Shown: positions 27,001 to 35,898 of the stretch, piece by piece
How positions within the stretch are numbered: position 1 is the first letter of the stretch
How the letters are laid out: every line of letters begins with the position of its first letter
NCBI RefSeq assembly: GCF_022879595.1
Contig: NZ_CP084269.1
Span: 195,213 to 259,212, forward strand
DNA length: 64,000 nt
Origin: Caballeronia sp. Lep1P3
Lineage (GTDB): Bacteria > Pseudomonadota > Gammaproteobacteria > Burkholderiales > Burkholderiaceae
Reading direction: 5' to 3'
Notes under the pieces: generated by a model
Told to the model about the DNA's origin: nothing
Seen by the model: the letters and a program-made list of their open reading frames with translations, nothing else
Database searches by the model: none
Translations under genes and position numbers: made by a program

Positions 27001-29003
27001 GCCGCCGGAAACCTGCGTTGCAGGCGCTCGATATCGCGGCGTGGCCCAACGTTGCCTGGACGGAGTTTGACCCGGAAAAGCGACGCGCCTTCGAGGCAGG
27101 GATGCAGGCAATCGAACGCTACGCTCGTGGCGAGTCCGTCAAAGATATCGAGCTGGCGACGGGCGTCAATCGGCGTCAGCTCTATCGCTGGCTCGAACGT
27201 GGGCTGTCGCTGCATCCCGACGGTCGCGTGTATGGATTTCGCGCACTGGTGGCGCACGTGCGCGTCGGCGACTATGTCCGTGTAAGCCCCGTCACCGTGC
27301 GGGGCGAACGCGGCAGTCGCGGTGCGGTAGGTGCACTGTCGCAGTTGTTCCAGCGTTATCCGACGCTCGCGGCGTGGTTGCTGCTGCAAGTCAGGCAGCG
27401 TCGTGTGTTGCTCGAGCAGGTCAACACCGATGGACGGTTGCGCACGCGTTTGCGGGGTCTGCAATCGCTGCACGATGAGTTCCTGCGACAGTGCCGCGCG
27501 GTTGGTATCCCGGCGGCAGATTATCCTTTCAATACCGCGGGCCACGCAGTTCGTTCGCTATCGCTACGTCTGAGGGCGGAAATGCTGCGCAGCTTCGGCA
27601 CTGCCGCCCGGTCCGCGGGCGCCTCGCACCTGAAGGGGTTGCCGCAACGGGATGACGGCGCGGGAAGCCCGGCCGCGACGCGTCCCTATCAGGTGGTGGA
27701 ATTCGACGGCCACCGGCTCGACGTCCGGCTGAAGGTAGTGGTACGCGATCCGCTTGGCTTTGAACACGAGTTCGAGATGGAGCGCGTCTGGCTGCTGGTG
27801 ATCATCGATGTGTGCACGCGCGTGGTGCTGGGGTATCACCTCGTGCTCGCACGTGAATACAGCCGCTACGACGTGATCAAGACGATCGAAAAGACGCTCG
27901 AGCCGCATCATGCACGGCCCATTACCATTGACGGCCTCGGTTATGGATTTCACGACGGCTTTGCCTCGCAGCGGCTGCCGGAACTGGCGTACGTGACGTG
28001 GGAGTGGATGCGTCTCGACAACGCGAAGGCTAACCTCGCGAACGAGACGTTGGCGGCGTTGTGCGAATTCGTCGGCTGTGCGGTCGACGCGGGACCGACG
28101 TACTGTCCGGACGAGCGACCGTATATCGAGCGCTTCTTCGGCACGATCGCGAGCCGGTTGTCGTCGCGGCTGCCCGGGTACACGGGTTCGCATTCACGCG
28201 ATCTGCGCCGAGCTCTCGCCGATCCGAATGGCAACCTGCGGCTCTATGTATCGCTCGACGAACTCGAGGAACTGGTTGAATACGCGATCGCGAGCTACAA
28301 CGGCACGCCGCATGGCGGTTTGAACAACGCCACTCCGCTCGAGGCGATGGAGTATTTCGTTCGCGGCAAACAGGTGCTGCTCTCGTGGTTGCCCGAGCAT
28401 CATCGCCGCACGATGTGCCTGATGCAATCGGCGCGGCGCTGCCGGGTGCGGGCCTATCTCGACCAGGGCGTGCGTCCGCACATCAACCTGCACGGCGTCC
28501 GTTATACGAACGACGTGTTGGCGACCGGCACGCACCTGATCGGCAGGCACCTGCTCGTGTACATGAATGCCGACGACCTGCGCTGCGTCCGTGCGTTCCT
28601 GCCTGACGGTGCCGAACTGGGAGTACTCGATGCGCAAGGGGCATGGCGCGTGGTACCACATAACCTCAAGTTGCGGCAGGAGATCCGCAAGCTGCGTGGC
28701 AGGCAACGGGGCCGTGAGGCGGGTGGAGCGAATCCGATCGAAGTGTACGTTCAAACGAAGCTCGCCCAAGCGAAGAAGACGCGTAGGGCCGCGACTGAAC
28801 TCGCGCGTGCAGTGAAGTTGCTCGCCTCAGCGCCGACGGTACGCACGCCCGCCGGTCCGGCGCAGCCAGTCGAGCCCGGGGCTGCTGCCACGACTGGCGC
28901 ACCGACGGGGTCTGCCACGACAACCGCGACCGCCGTTGAGCTTACTCCGCGCGCCCGGGTCCGGCCGAAGAAACTTTCCATCGGCACCGGCCAGGTCTTC
29001 TAA
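26997..29003 (+). CDS. tnsB: TnsB/TniA-type DDE transposase
   Basis: This 668-aa transposase has an HTH (residues about 45-66, VKDIELATGVNRRQLYRWLE) and an RNase H-like catalytic domain: D237 in QVVEFDGHRLD, D341 in WEWMRLDNAKANL and E378 in RPYIERFFGTI. A Mu-type beta-barrel region and a Lys/Pro-rich C-terminal tail likely to contact TnsC follow. It cuts and joins the transposon ends. It overlaps the TnsA-like gene by 4 bp. Confidence 0.92.
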   Translation: MSRRKPALQALDIAAWPNVAWTEFDPEKRRAFEAGMQAIERYARGESVKDIELATGVNRRQLYRWLERGLSLHPDGRVYGFRALVAHVRVGDYVRVSPVTVRGERGSRGAVGALSQLFQRYPTLAAWLLLQVRQRRVLLEQVNTDGRLRTRLRGLQSLHDEFLRQCRAVGIPAADYPFNTAGHAVRSLSLRLRAEMLRSFGTAARSAGASHLKGLPQRDDGAGSPAATRPYQVVEFDGHRLDVRLKVVVRDPLGFEHEFEMERVWLLVIIDVCTRVVLGYHLVLAREYSRYDVIKTIEKTLEPHHARPITIDGLGYGFHDGFASQRLPELAYVTWEWMRLDNAKANLANETLAALCEFVGCAVDAGPTYCPDERPYIERFFGTIASRLSSRLPGYTGSHSRDLRRALADPNGNLRLYVSLDELEELVEYAIASYNGTPHGGLNNATPLEAMEYFVRGKQVLLSWLPEHHRRTMCLMQSARRCRVRAYLDQGVRPHINLHGVRYTNDVLATGTHLIGRHLLVYMNADDLRCVRAFLPDGAELGVLDAQGAWRVVPHNLKLRQEIRKLRGRQRGREAGGANPIEVYVQTKLAQAKKTRRAATELARAVKLLASAPTVRTPAGPAQPVEPGAAATTGAPTGSATTTATAVELTPRARVRPKKLSIGTGQVF

Positions 29004-29036
29004 CGCTGTCGTTTGTACGTTTGTACGAGAGGCATC

Positions 29037-30016
29037 ATGTCGCTTCAGATACCGCGTCCGATTGACCCGTCGCTGCATCCGTTAGCTACTGGCAACTATC
29101 GAATCGCGACCCCGGCGATCGAGGCGTTCTACGAACTGGTGCTCCGATGTCTGCATTACCGGATTATGGGCGCGCTCATCTATGGTCCGTCGCGGATCGG
29201 CAAGACGCGCGCGATCGAGTACGTGAGGCTGCTGCTCGCGCGCAACTACCCGAAGATGACCAGCTATCACGCGCAGTGTGAACACAAGCCGCGGCACGCC
29301 GAAGGTCCGTTCTTCGCGAACTTGCTCGAAGCGGTCGGCGATCCCGACCGAACGCTGGCTCTAATCCTTCCAAGCGCATGCGACTCTCGTTAACGATTCG
29401 CGAGGCCGCCGCGCGCGCGGGCAGCGGCACTGTGCTGCTCTTTTGCGACGAAGCGCAGCGCTACAACGAAAATGAGTATGAGTGGCTGCGCGACGTGCAT
29501 GACGCACTCGACCGGCAGCAGATCAAGCTGTTCACTTTTCTGGTCGGCCAGCAGGAGTTGCTCGCGCAAAAGACCGCCCTGCAGGTGGCTGGCAAAACCC
29601 AGATCGTCGCGCGGCTGATGGTTGAGGAACTGTCGTTCTCCGGCATTCGAAACGCCGAAGATGTGGCGACATGTCTGCACGGGTACGACGAGACCGCGTA
29701 CCCGGAGGGCAGCGCGTGGAGCCTTACGCGCTTCTATGTCCCGCAGACCTTCGATGCCGGATACCGGCTGGTCAGTGACGCTGACGTGCTCTGGCAGGCG
29801 TTCGACGACGCACATCACAGGGCCAGCCTGCCGGGTCGCCTGGAAATTCCGATGGAATCGTTCTCGCGAGCCGTCGAGATTGTGCTCAAGGAAAGCGAAC
29901 TGAGGGATCGGTTGGAATACAGTCCGGAACCCGCGTTATGGGCGTACGCGGTGCAGCACTGCGGCTATGTTCAGTCCCGTCATGCAACCGGACGCGTCCT
30001 CGTCGCCGCCGCGTAG
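29037..30016 (+). pseudogene. tnsC: TnsC ATPase, frameshifted
   Basis: Frame one gives MSLQIPRPIDPSLHPLATGN and Walker A GPSRIGKTRA (50-57), then stops at 29391-29393. The next frame carries on with SNPSKRMRLSLTIREAAARA and Walker B TVLLFCDEAQRY. Adding one C to the CCC at 29343-29345 joins them as DPRPNAGSNPSKR and yields a 326-residue TnsC, normal for this type. TnsC links TniQ to the transposase. If the shift is real the element cannot move by itself. The 3' end overlaps tniQ by 50 bp. Confidence 0.8.
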
Positions 30017-30635
30017 CGCCGCGCTGGCCGGCGCACCGCGCTTTCCGATCCTCACGCTCGACGAGCGCAAGCTGACACCTGCACTCGGTTACATCTTCGA
30101 CCGGAGATGGCTTGATCCCTGCGAGTCGCTTATCTCGATTCTTTGGAAATTCGAAAAAGCGAATGCTCTACCAGGCTACACGGTTGCGCGATTGATGGGT
30201 CCGGACATCGATCCCTACGCGGGGATCGCGCCGCAACTGGGCCTGGTCGATCTTCGCCGGTTGCATCAAAGCCTACCCGTGCCAGTCAAAACGCTGCGTG
30301 CGGCGCTGCTGCCGCCGCCCCAGCGGCGCGGTTGCAGCAGCGTTTTTCGGCACTGCCGTCGTTGTATGGCCCATGGCTACCACAGCGTGTTGCACCAGTT
30401 GGAGAGTATCAGCGTCTGCCCGGCACATCACCAGTCACTGGAAAGCGCGTGCCGGCGCTGCGGCTACGAAGCGCCGCATTTGGTAAACGTGAGGCTTTTG
30501 GAGACGCCGTATCGCTGCGCGTATTGCCGCGCGAGCTATGGTGGTCAGGGCTGGACGCCCAACGCCGCCCGCCCGATGAAAGCCGAGTTTCGCAAGGCGT
30601 TCACGCGGCGGTATTTTGAGCGCTATTTCGGCTGA
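29967..30635 (+). CDS. tniQ: TniQ-family target-selection protein
   Basis: This 222-aa short TniQ has the family start (FPILTLDERKLTPALGYIF; SLISILWKFEKANALPGY) and a zinc-binding pair of knuckles: FRHCRRCMAHGYHS, ISVCPAHH, SACRRCGYEAPH and YRCAYCRASYGG. TniQ recruits TnsC to the target. Its length is closer to the TniQ of Tn5053 or CRISPR-associated elements than to TnsD. Confidence 0.88.
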   Translation: MFSPVMQPDASSSPPRSAALAGAPRFPILTLDERKLTPALGYIFDRRWLDPCESLISILWKFEKANALPGYTVARLMGPDIDPYAGIAPQLGLVDLRRLHQSLPVPVKTLRAALLPPPQRRGCSSVFRHCRRCMAHGYHSVLHQLESISVCPAHHQSLESACRRCGYEAPHLVNVRLLETPYRCAYCRASYGGQGWTPNAARPMKAEFRKAFTRRYFERYFG

Positions 30636-30824
30636 CCGGCACGAAGATGGCTGTTCCAAAAGCCACAGAGTATGCCGCATTGGGATAATCCAGCCTATGC
30701 GCCCGACCGCGCACGGCTCTGCACTGGCGCTCGTTGCTGGGGAAGCCCGCGCGATAGTGCTCCCAGGCCCATAGCGCGTCGCCAGTCGAGCATGGGGAAA
30801 GACCTTTGGAACGTCATGCCATTG

Positions 30825-31292
30825 CTACGGCGATCCTCGCTCGCTCAAGCAGATGACAGTGAGTCGCTTGTGAAGGCATGTGGCGCTAGCAGGGCAAAGC
30901 AGCGAGAACTCACGACTTTTGCGGACATCGTCTGGAACCGAGCTTCGGTCGATCGGTTGATAGCCTCGTCGTTGGAAAAAATCGGGTGCCGTTGTCGTGA
31001 GCAGCCAGATCTGCGTACAACCATCGATAGACGCCGCGTGCTCCGCTTCAGAAAGAAGGGTCCGTCCTAAGCCGGCATGCCGGTCCGACTCGGCGACGAC
31101 GAGCGAGCGCAGTAACGCCCCATCAGAAAAGCGCTCGAGCCCCACGCACGCGATGATCGTGTCTTGAGGATTGCGCACAACGAGAAAACGCCCAAGATGT
31201 TGCGCGGTGATGTCCGTCGTAGGCAAATCATTCTCATTCAGCAGTGCCTTGATCTGAGCTAGATCAGCGCTTTGCGCGCCACATATCAGCAT
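30825..31292 (-). CDS. arsN2: Arsenic-resistance GNAT acetyltransferase ArsN2
   Basis: This 155-aa GNAT-fold protein (VVRNPQDTIIACVGLERFSD; SLVVAESDRHAGLGRTLLSE; LLTTTAPDFFQRRGYQP) has the acetyl-CoA loop near RHAGLG. It is the last gene of the ars operon, 7 bases after the MFS gene, which supports the ArsN2 name. Family members are linked to arsenic; the substrate is unproven. Confidence 0.85.
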   Translation of the reverse strand: MLICGAQSADLAQIKALLNENDLPTTDITAQHLGRFLVVRNPQDTIIACVGLERFSDGALLRSLVVAESDRHAGLGRTLLSEAEHAASIDGCTQIWLLTTTAPDFFQRRGYQPIDRSSVPDDVRKSREFSLLCPASATCLHKRLTVICLSERGSP

Positions 31293-31299
31293 GACGACC

Positions 31300-32597
31300 T
31301 CATGCTCGAATGTCAGGTTGCGATTTGGCCGTAGCGTCGGCCGGCGTGCCGTCGTGTTTGCTGCGGATGCGCGATGGCGCGAGCCGCATCGCGATGATGA
31401 ACGCGGCGGCGGAGAGCAGCGAGACGACCAGGATCACCCACTCGACTTCCAGATAGCTATCCCGGAGCGCCCAGATCGCTGCGGCTGAGAGCGGCGCGAT
31501 GCCCTTGGCAAGGTTGGACGGCACCGAGAGCAAACCGCTCGTTGCACCATATCCTTCCGTCCACATGACGTCCTGCACGATGGTACCGCGAAGGATGGTC
31601 ATCATTCCATTCGCACCGCCGTAGATTGTCGCAAAGACGATCAACCCGAAGGTCGAGGTACTGCAGACCATCAAAATCGCGACCGACAAAGGGAACGCCG
31701 TGGTCACGATCAGACCAATTCGTGAAGGCCGCACGGCGCGTCCGATCGTTGCCCACAGAATACGCGCCAGCACCTGAGCCGGACCAATGAGGGCCATTGT
31801 GAGTAGGATCACAGGTGACGGAACGCTCCGCTCTGCCATCAACGGGACGAGATGGAATGTGAGGGCCGCGAAGGTGGCGTAGTAAGTTGTGAAGCACACA
31901 GCAAGCCCCCAGAAGGTCGGCGTGCGCAACGCGCGACGCGTGGCGGCGGCATTGACTGCCTTGAGAGTGCTCCGATAATCTGCACCATGTTGATGGCTGG
32001 CACTGCGTCGGATCGCGCTCCACTGTAACGGCACGCAGGTGACGAGATTAAGGACCGCAAGTATGACCAGCGCCTCCCGCCAACCGAACCAACCCACCAG
32101 GCCCTGCGTCAGCGGGATGAAGACCGTGCTGGCAAAGCCGGCAACCAGTGTCACCTGCGTGATCTTGCGACGGAAACTCGTCGGAAAATCCAGCGTGAGG
32201 ATCGAGAAAACGGGATCATAAAGCGTTGCGGCCATTGCGATGCCAAGCCCGATCCACACGACGTAAAGCACGGCAAGGCTGTCTGCCTGAGACCAGAGCA
32301 GCAGCATTATCGTGCTCAGCACCGAGCCCGCGACCATCACGCGACGACCGTATCCGTGATCGATCCATTTCCCGACTGGATATGCCGCAATCCCGAAACG
32401 AGCAGGCCACACGATAATGCAGCGTTCGTCGCGATGCGACTCCATGCCATCGTCTGCTCCATCGGCACGACGAAGAGCGAGAACGCGTAATAGACCGAGC
32501 CCCAGGAGACGAGTTGAGCCATCGCGAGCGCGAGCGTCGCGAAGGCGTCGCGACGAATCAGGCGTTCACTGCGCTTCGCTATCGTCGGTGTCTGCAT
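31300..32597 (-). pseudogene. MFS transporter of the ars operon, frameshifted
   Basis: Two frames make one 12-span major-facilitator protein. The first (from 32597) reads LAMAQLVSWGSVYYAFSLF to SCGLLVSG. The second continues IAAYPVGKWIDHGYGRR through to QPDIRA. Adding one G to the run at 32392-32394 joins them as VSGIAAYPVG. It lies between arsH and arsN2 and overlaps arsH by 32 bp, so it is probably an arsenical efflux pump (ArsK-like or ArsJ-like; I cannot say which). Confidence 0.75.
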
Positions 32598-33327
32598 TGG
32601 CGTTTGCTTGGTGACCCATGGCGGTCGCGGCGAGCCTGCTTGCTTGCTCCGGGCGAGCTTCCTTACGCTCGCTATAGCGATCGGTGAGGTAATCAGAACG
32701 ATCGCGCACGAGAAGTGTGAACTTGACCAGTTCTTCCATCACGTCGACGACACGATCATAATAGGAAGAAGGCTTCATCCGACCCTGCTCGTCGAACTCC
32801 TGCCACGCCTTGGCCACCGACGACTGGTTGGGGATGGTGACCATGCGCATCCAGCGGCCAAGCACACGCAGCGCATTCACCGCGTTGAAGGACTGCGATC
32901 CGCCACACACTTGCATGACCGCCAGCGTGCGGCCTTGCGTCGGTCTTACTCCTGCGGCTTCGAGCGGCAGCCAGTCGATCTGGTTCTTGAACACGGCGGT
33001 GAGCGTTCCGTGACACTCGGGGCTGCACCAGACCTGACCCTCAGACCACTCGGAGAGCTCACGCAGTTCGACCACCTTCGGATGATCGGCCGGCATGCTA
33101 TCGACCATCGGCAAGTCGTGAGGATCAAACACGCGCGTCTCGGCGCCGAACGCTTGCAGCAGACGCTCGGCCTCCAGTGTAAGAAAGCGACTGTATGAAG
33201 TCGGACGCAGTGAACCGTACAGCAACAAGATACGGGGCGCGTGTGTCGACACGGATAGTGGCTGCAGCTTCCCGGTGTCGGGAATGTCGATGTGCGTGGC
33301 GCTTAAGTTGGACAGATTCGAAAACAT
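32566..33327 (-). CDS. arsH: ArsH NADPH-dependent FMN oxidoreductase
   Basis: This 253-aa flavodoxin-like protein has the family motifs [51 protein letters not shown] and [20 protein letters not shown]. ArsH oxidises trivalent organoarsenicals. The start is the ATG at 33327; the reading frame extends further upstream inside acr3 but without homology. It follows acr3 in the ars operon. Confidence 0.95.
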   Translation of the reverse strand: MFSNLSNLSATHIDIPDTGKLQPLSVSTHAPRILLLYGSLRPTSYSRFLTLEAERLLQAFGAETRVFDPHDLPMVDSMPADHPKVVELRELSEWSEGQVWCSPECHGTLTAVFKNQIDWLPLEAAGVRPTQGRTLAVMQVCGGSQSFNAVNALRVLGRWMRMVTIPNQSSVAKAWQEFDEQGRMKPSSYYDRVVDVMEELVKFTLLVRDRSDYLTDRYSERKEARPEQASRLAATAMGHQANANADTDDSEAQ

Positions 33328-33383
33328 ATTCTGATGAGAGCGAGACGCCCTTAAACGGGAAGGCATAGCGGCCTGACAACCTT

Positions 33384-34445
33384 TCAGGCCGCTTCGTACC
33401 AGCGTTGCGATCGATTCACGACGTTCACCACGAGCAGCATGACCGGCACTTCGATGAGCACGCCAACAACCGTGGCGAGGGCAGCACCCGAATGAAAGCC
33501 GAACAAACTGATGGCTGTGGCAACCGCAAGTTCGAAGAAATTGCTTGCACCGATCAGGCTCGACGGACCGGCGACGCAATGCGCTACGCCCAGGCGGCGA
33601 TTGAGCAGGTACGCCAGGCCTGAATTGAAGAAGACCTGGATCAAAATCGGCACCGCGAGCATCGCAATGATGAGCGGCTTGCGCACGATGGCTTCGCCCT
33701 GGAAGCCAAACAGCAGCACGAGCGTTGCAAGTAGCGCAGCGATCGACCACGGACCCAGACGCGCGACTGTGTGCTTGAAATTGGCTTCGCCGCGAGAGAG
33801 CAGATGCTTGCGCAGCCATTGGGCGAGCAGCACCGGAATGAGGATGTACAAGCTGACCGAGACGATCAGCGTACCCCACGGCACGGTGATCGAGGATAAA
33901 CCGAGCAACAGCGCCACCAGCGGAGCAAACGCAACGACCATGATCGCGTCGTTGAGCGCGACCTGCGAGAGCGTGAAGTACGGGTCGCCCTTGCACAACT
34001 GCGACCACACGAAAACCATCGCCGTGCAAGGCGCGGCCGCAAGCAGAATCAGACCCGCAATGTAGCTATCAAGCTGATCTGCAGGTAGCCAGCCGGCGAA
34101 CACATGCCGCACGAAGATCCAGCCGAGCAGCGCCATCGAAAATGGCTTGACGAGCCAATTCACCAGTAACGTCACGCCGATGCCGCGCCAGTGGCTGCCG
34201 ACTTGCGCGAGCGCGGTGAAGTCGATCTTGATCAGCATCGGAATGATCATCACCCAGATCAAGATGCCGACCGGCAGATTGACCTGCGAGATTTCCATGC
34301 TGCCGATTGCGTGAAAGAGTCCCGGGAAAAGCTGTCCGAGACCGATGCCGGCGACGATGCATAGCGCAACCCAGATCGTCAGATATCGCTCGAAGAAGCC
34401 GATCGACGGCGTCAGCTTATTTCGCGAGGTTTGCGTTGTGCTCAT
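33384..34445 (-). CDS. acr3: ACR3-type arsenite efflux permease
   Basis: This 353-aa, 10-span inner-membrane transporter of the ACR3 (bile acid/arsenite) family contains [20 protein letters not shown] near the N-terminus and [20 protein letters not shown], which holds the conserved functional Cys. It expels As(III) made by ArsC. The ATG at 34445 overlaps the end of arsC by 29 bp. Confidence 0.96.
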   Translation of the reverse strand: MSTTQTSRNKLTPSIGFFERYLTIWVALCIVAGIGLGQLFPGLFHAIGSMEISQVNLPVGILIWVMIIPMLIKIDFTALAQVGSHWRGIGVTLLVNWLVKPFSMALLGWIFVRHVFAGWLPADQLDSYIAGLILLAAAPCTAMVFVWSQLCKGDPYFTLSQVALNDAIMVVAFAPLVALLLGLSSITVPWGTLIVSVSLYILIPVLLAQWLRKHLLSRGEANFKHTVARLGPWSIAALLATLVLLFGFQGEAIVRKPLIIAMLAVPILIQVFFNSGLAYLLNRRLGVAHCVAGPSSLIGASNFFELAVATAISLFGFHSGAALATVVGVLIEVPVMLLVVNVVNRSQRWYEAA

Positions 34446-34953
34446 TGGCTTCCTCGACGGGTTGCTCACCGATTGCGCGCATCTCGTTCTGAATGGCATT
34501 GCTATCGAGTACGTGTAGTGGCAAGTTCACGAACTGGCTCACGCGGGTCATGATCTGCCGATAGACCTTGTTGAAAATCTCGCGCTTCTCGTCGTTGCTG
34601 CCTTCGAACGCAGCGGGATCTTCAAATCCCCAGTGCGCTGTCATTGGCTTGCCCGGCCAGATGGGACAGACCTCGCCCGCGGCCTGATCGCATACCGTGA
34701 TGACGAAATCCATATGCGGCGCATTGGGCGTCGCGAACTCGTCCCAACTCTTGCTGCGCAAACTCGAAGTTTCGTAGCCGAGCGCCCCGCACCGTTCGAT
34801 TGCGAAGGGGTTGACTGTGCCGCCCGGGTGGCTGCCGGCGCTGTACGCGCGGAACTTGCCCTTGCCGAGCACATTGAAAAGTGCTTCAGCCATGATGCTG
34901 CGTGCACTGTTGCCGGTGCACAAAATCAAGATCGAATACGGTTTAGTGCTCAC
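34417..34953 (-). CDS. arsC: Arsenate reductase (low-molecular-weight phosphatase fold)
   Basis: This 178-aa ArsC has the P-loop LILCTGNSARSIMAEAL with the nucleophilic Cys, and VITVCDQAAGEVCPIWPG with further redox cysteines. It reduces As(V) to As(III) with thioredoxin or glutaredoxin. A GTG start at 34953 overlaps the arsI stop (GTGA). Confidence 0.95.
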   Translation of the reverse strand: MSTKPYSILILCTGNSARSIMAEALFNVLGKGKFRAYSAGSHPGGTVNPFAIERCGALGYETSSLRSKSWDEFATPNAPHMDFVITVCDQAAGEVCPIWPGKPMTAHWGFEDPAAFEGSNDEKREIFNKVYRQIMTRVSQFVNLPLHVLDSNAIQNEMRAIGEQPVEEANEHNANLAK

Positions 34954-35413
34954 GAACGCCTCGGCAAGGTGACAACGGTTTCGATGGGGGAACAACACGC
35001 GGCGGCGGCCGCTTCGGCAGATCGGTCGCGCGATTCTCCATATACGGGCGCGGCATCGAGAGTGTGGAACGTCTCCCACGCGACGCCTTGCGGGTCGACC
35101 GTCCAGGCCTTTTCCGAGCGGGCGTAACAGCACGTCGTGTCCTCCTGAACCTGAACAGGTAGGCGAGCGGAGGCAAAGCGCACGTTCATCTCAGCGAGTT
35201 CCTGCGCGTTCTCTACCTGAATGCCGATGTGATCCACACCAAGGGGCGCGCGCCACGCTGTGAGATGGCAAAGTTGACGGCTGGATCCGCTAATTCCCAT
35301 TTGCAGTAGTCGGGCTTGCTCACTGTCGGCTCGACATTACCGAATAGGGCGCTGTAAAAGCGCACGCTCTCGTTCAGATCCTGAACCGACACGTGAATGT
35401 GGATGCGCTTCAT
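34950..35413 (-). pseudogene. arsI: ArsI C-As lyase/VOC protein, frameshifted
   Basis: From ATG 35413 (GGAGA upstream) the frame reads MKRIHIHVSVQDLNESVRFY to ISQRGARPL. The next frame reads GVDHIGIQVENAQELAEMN, then DTTCCYARSEKAWTVDPQG. One C added to the four-base run at 35243-35246 joins them into a 154-residue VOC-fold ArsI. The vicinal Cys pair and metal-binding His residues needed for cutting the carbon-arsenic bond of methyl- or aromatic arsenicals are present. Either a decayed gene or a run-length error. Confidence 0.8.
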
Positions 35414-35742
35414 GTTGAATCTCCGCAGCAGTTTGACGGATCGCTGGCCGTGCATGGTGCGCCGGCGCAGCAGTTCTCGGTCAGGAAACCAATAAGGCCG
35501 TTCATGGCCTGGAAATTGGCCGAGTAAAAAACATATCGGCCCTCTTGTCGCGCGATGATCAGTTCCGCATGCGACAGGTCCTTGAGATGGAATGACAGGC
35601 TCGAGGGTGCGAGCCCCACTTGCTGGGCGATCTCGCCCGCGGCCACGCCGTCGGGCCCGGCCACGACGAGAATCCGGAAGATCGCCAGGCGCGATTCATG
35701 AGCGAGCGCACCGAGCGCGCGTACGACGAGGTTTGAGTCCAT
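35410..35742 (-). CDS. arsR: ArsR-family arsenic repressor
   Basis: This 110-aa winged-HTH repressor (ALAHESRLAIFRILVVAG; EIAQQVGLAPSSLSFHLKDL; GRYVFYSANF) ends in cysteine-rich TENCCAGAPCTAS and SNCCGDST, giving candidate As(III) ligands outside the classical helix site. It opens the ars operon and overlaps arsI by 4 bp. The ATG at 35742 is chosen since the preceding frame has no homology. Confidence 0.93.
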   Translation of the reverse strand: MDSNLVVRALGALAHESRLAIFRILVVAGPDGVAAGEIAQQVGLAPSSLSFHLKDLSHAELIIARQEGRYVFYSANFQAMNGLIGFLTENCCAGAPCTASDPSNCCGDST

Positions 35743-35766
35743 ATTCGCCACGATAGCGTTTTCGCT

Positions 35767-35778
35767 TTGAAATTTCAA
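35767..35778. promoter_or_regulatory. Candidate ArsR operator
   Basis: A perfect 12-bp palindrome TTGAAATTTCAA lies 25 bases upstream of the arsR start, flanked by ATT/AAT-rich sequence, where an ArsR dimer would block the operon promoter. Confidence 0.5.
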
Positions 35779-35898
35779 TAAATGTCGAATAGACGATGCA
35801 GGCACCGCGTATGCCGGTATAAAACTGGAAAATGCGCCGCGGTAATCGTTCCTCGGCGCGCACACGAAGAGATGGAATGAAGCCTTGCCGCGACCGCT

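Larger units (their letters stand above)
26365..30635 (+). mobile_element. Tn7-like transposition module (TnsA-like, TnsB, TnsC, TniQ)
   Basis: Four overlapping genes in the Tn7/Tn5053 order. The 170 bp before it (26196-26364) contains three TGTCA or GTCAT repeats (about 26213, 26290 and 26320) that could be TnsB sites of the left end. The right end was not found; the ars operon downstream may be cargo. No TnsD, TnsE or CRISPR partner is present. Confidence 0.7.

Noticed and set aside
30672..31070. Possible cargo gene after tniQ on the plus strand
   Set aside because: It mostly overlaps arsN2 on the other strand and has no ribosome binding site or homology that I can see.
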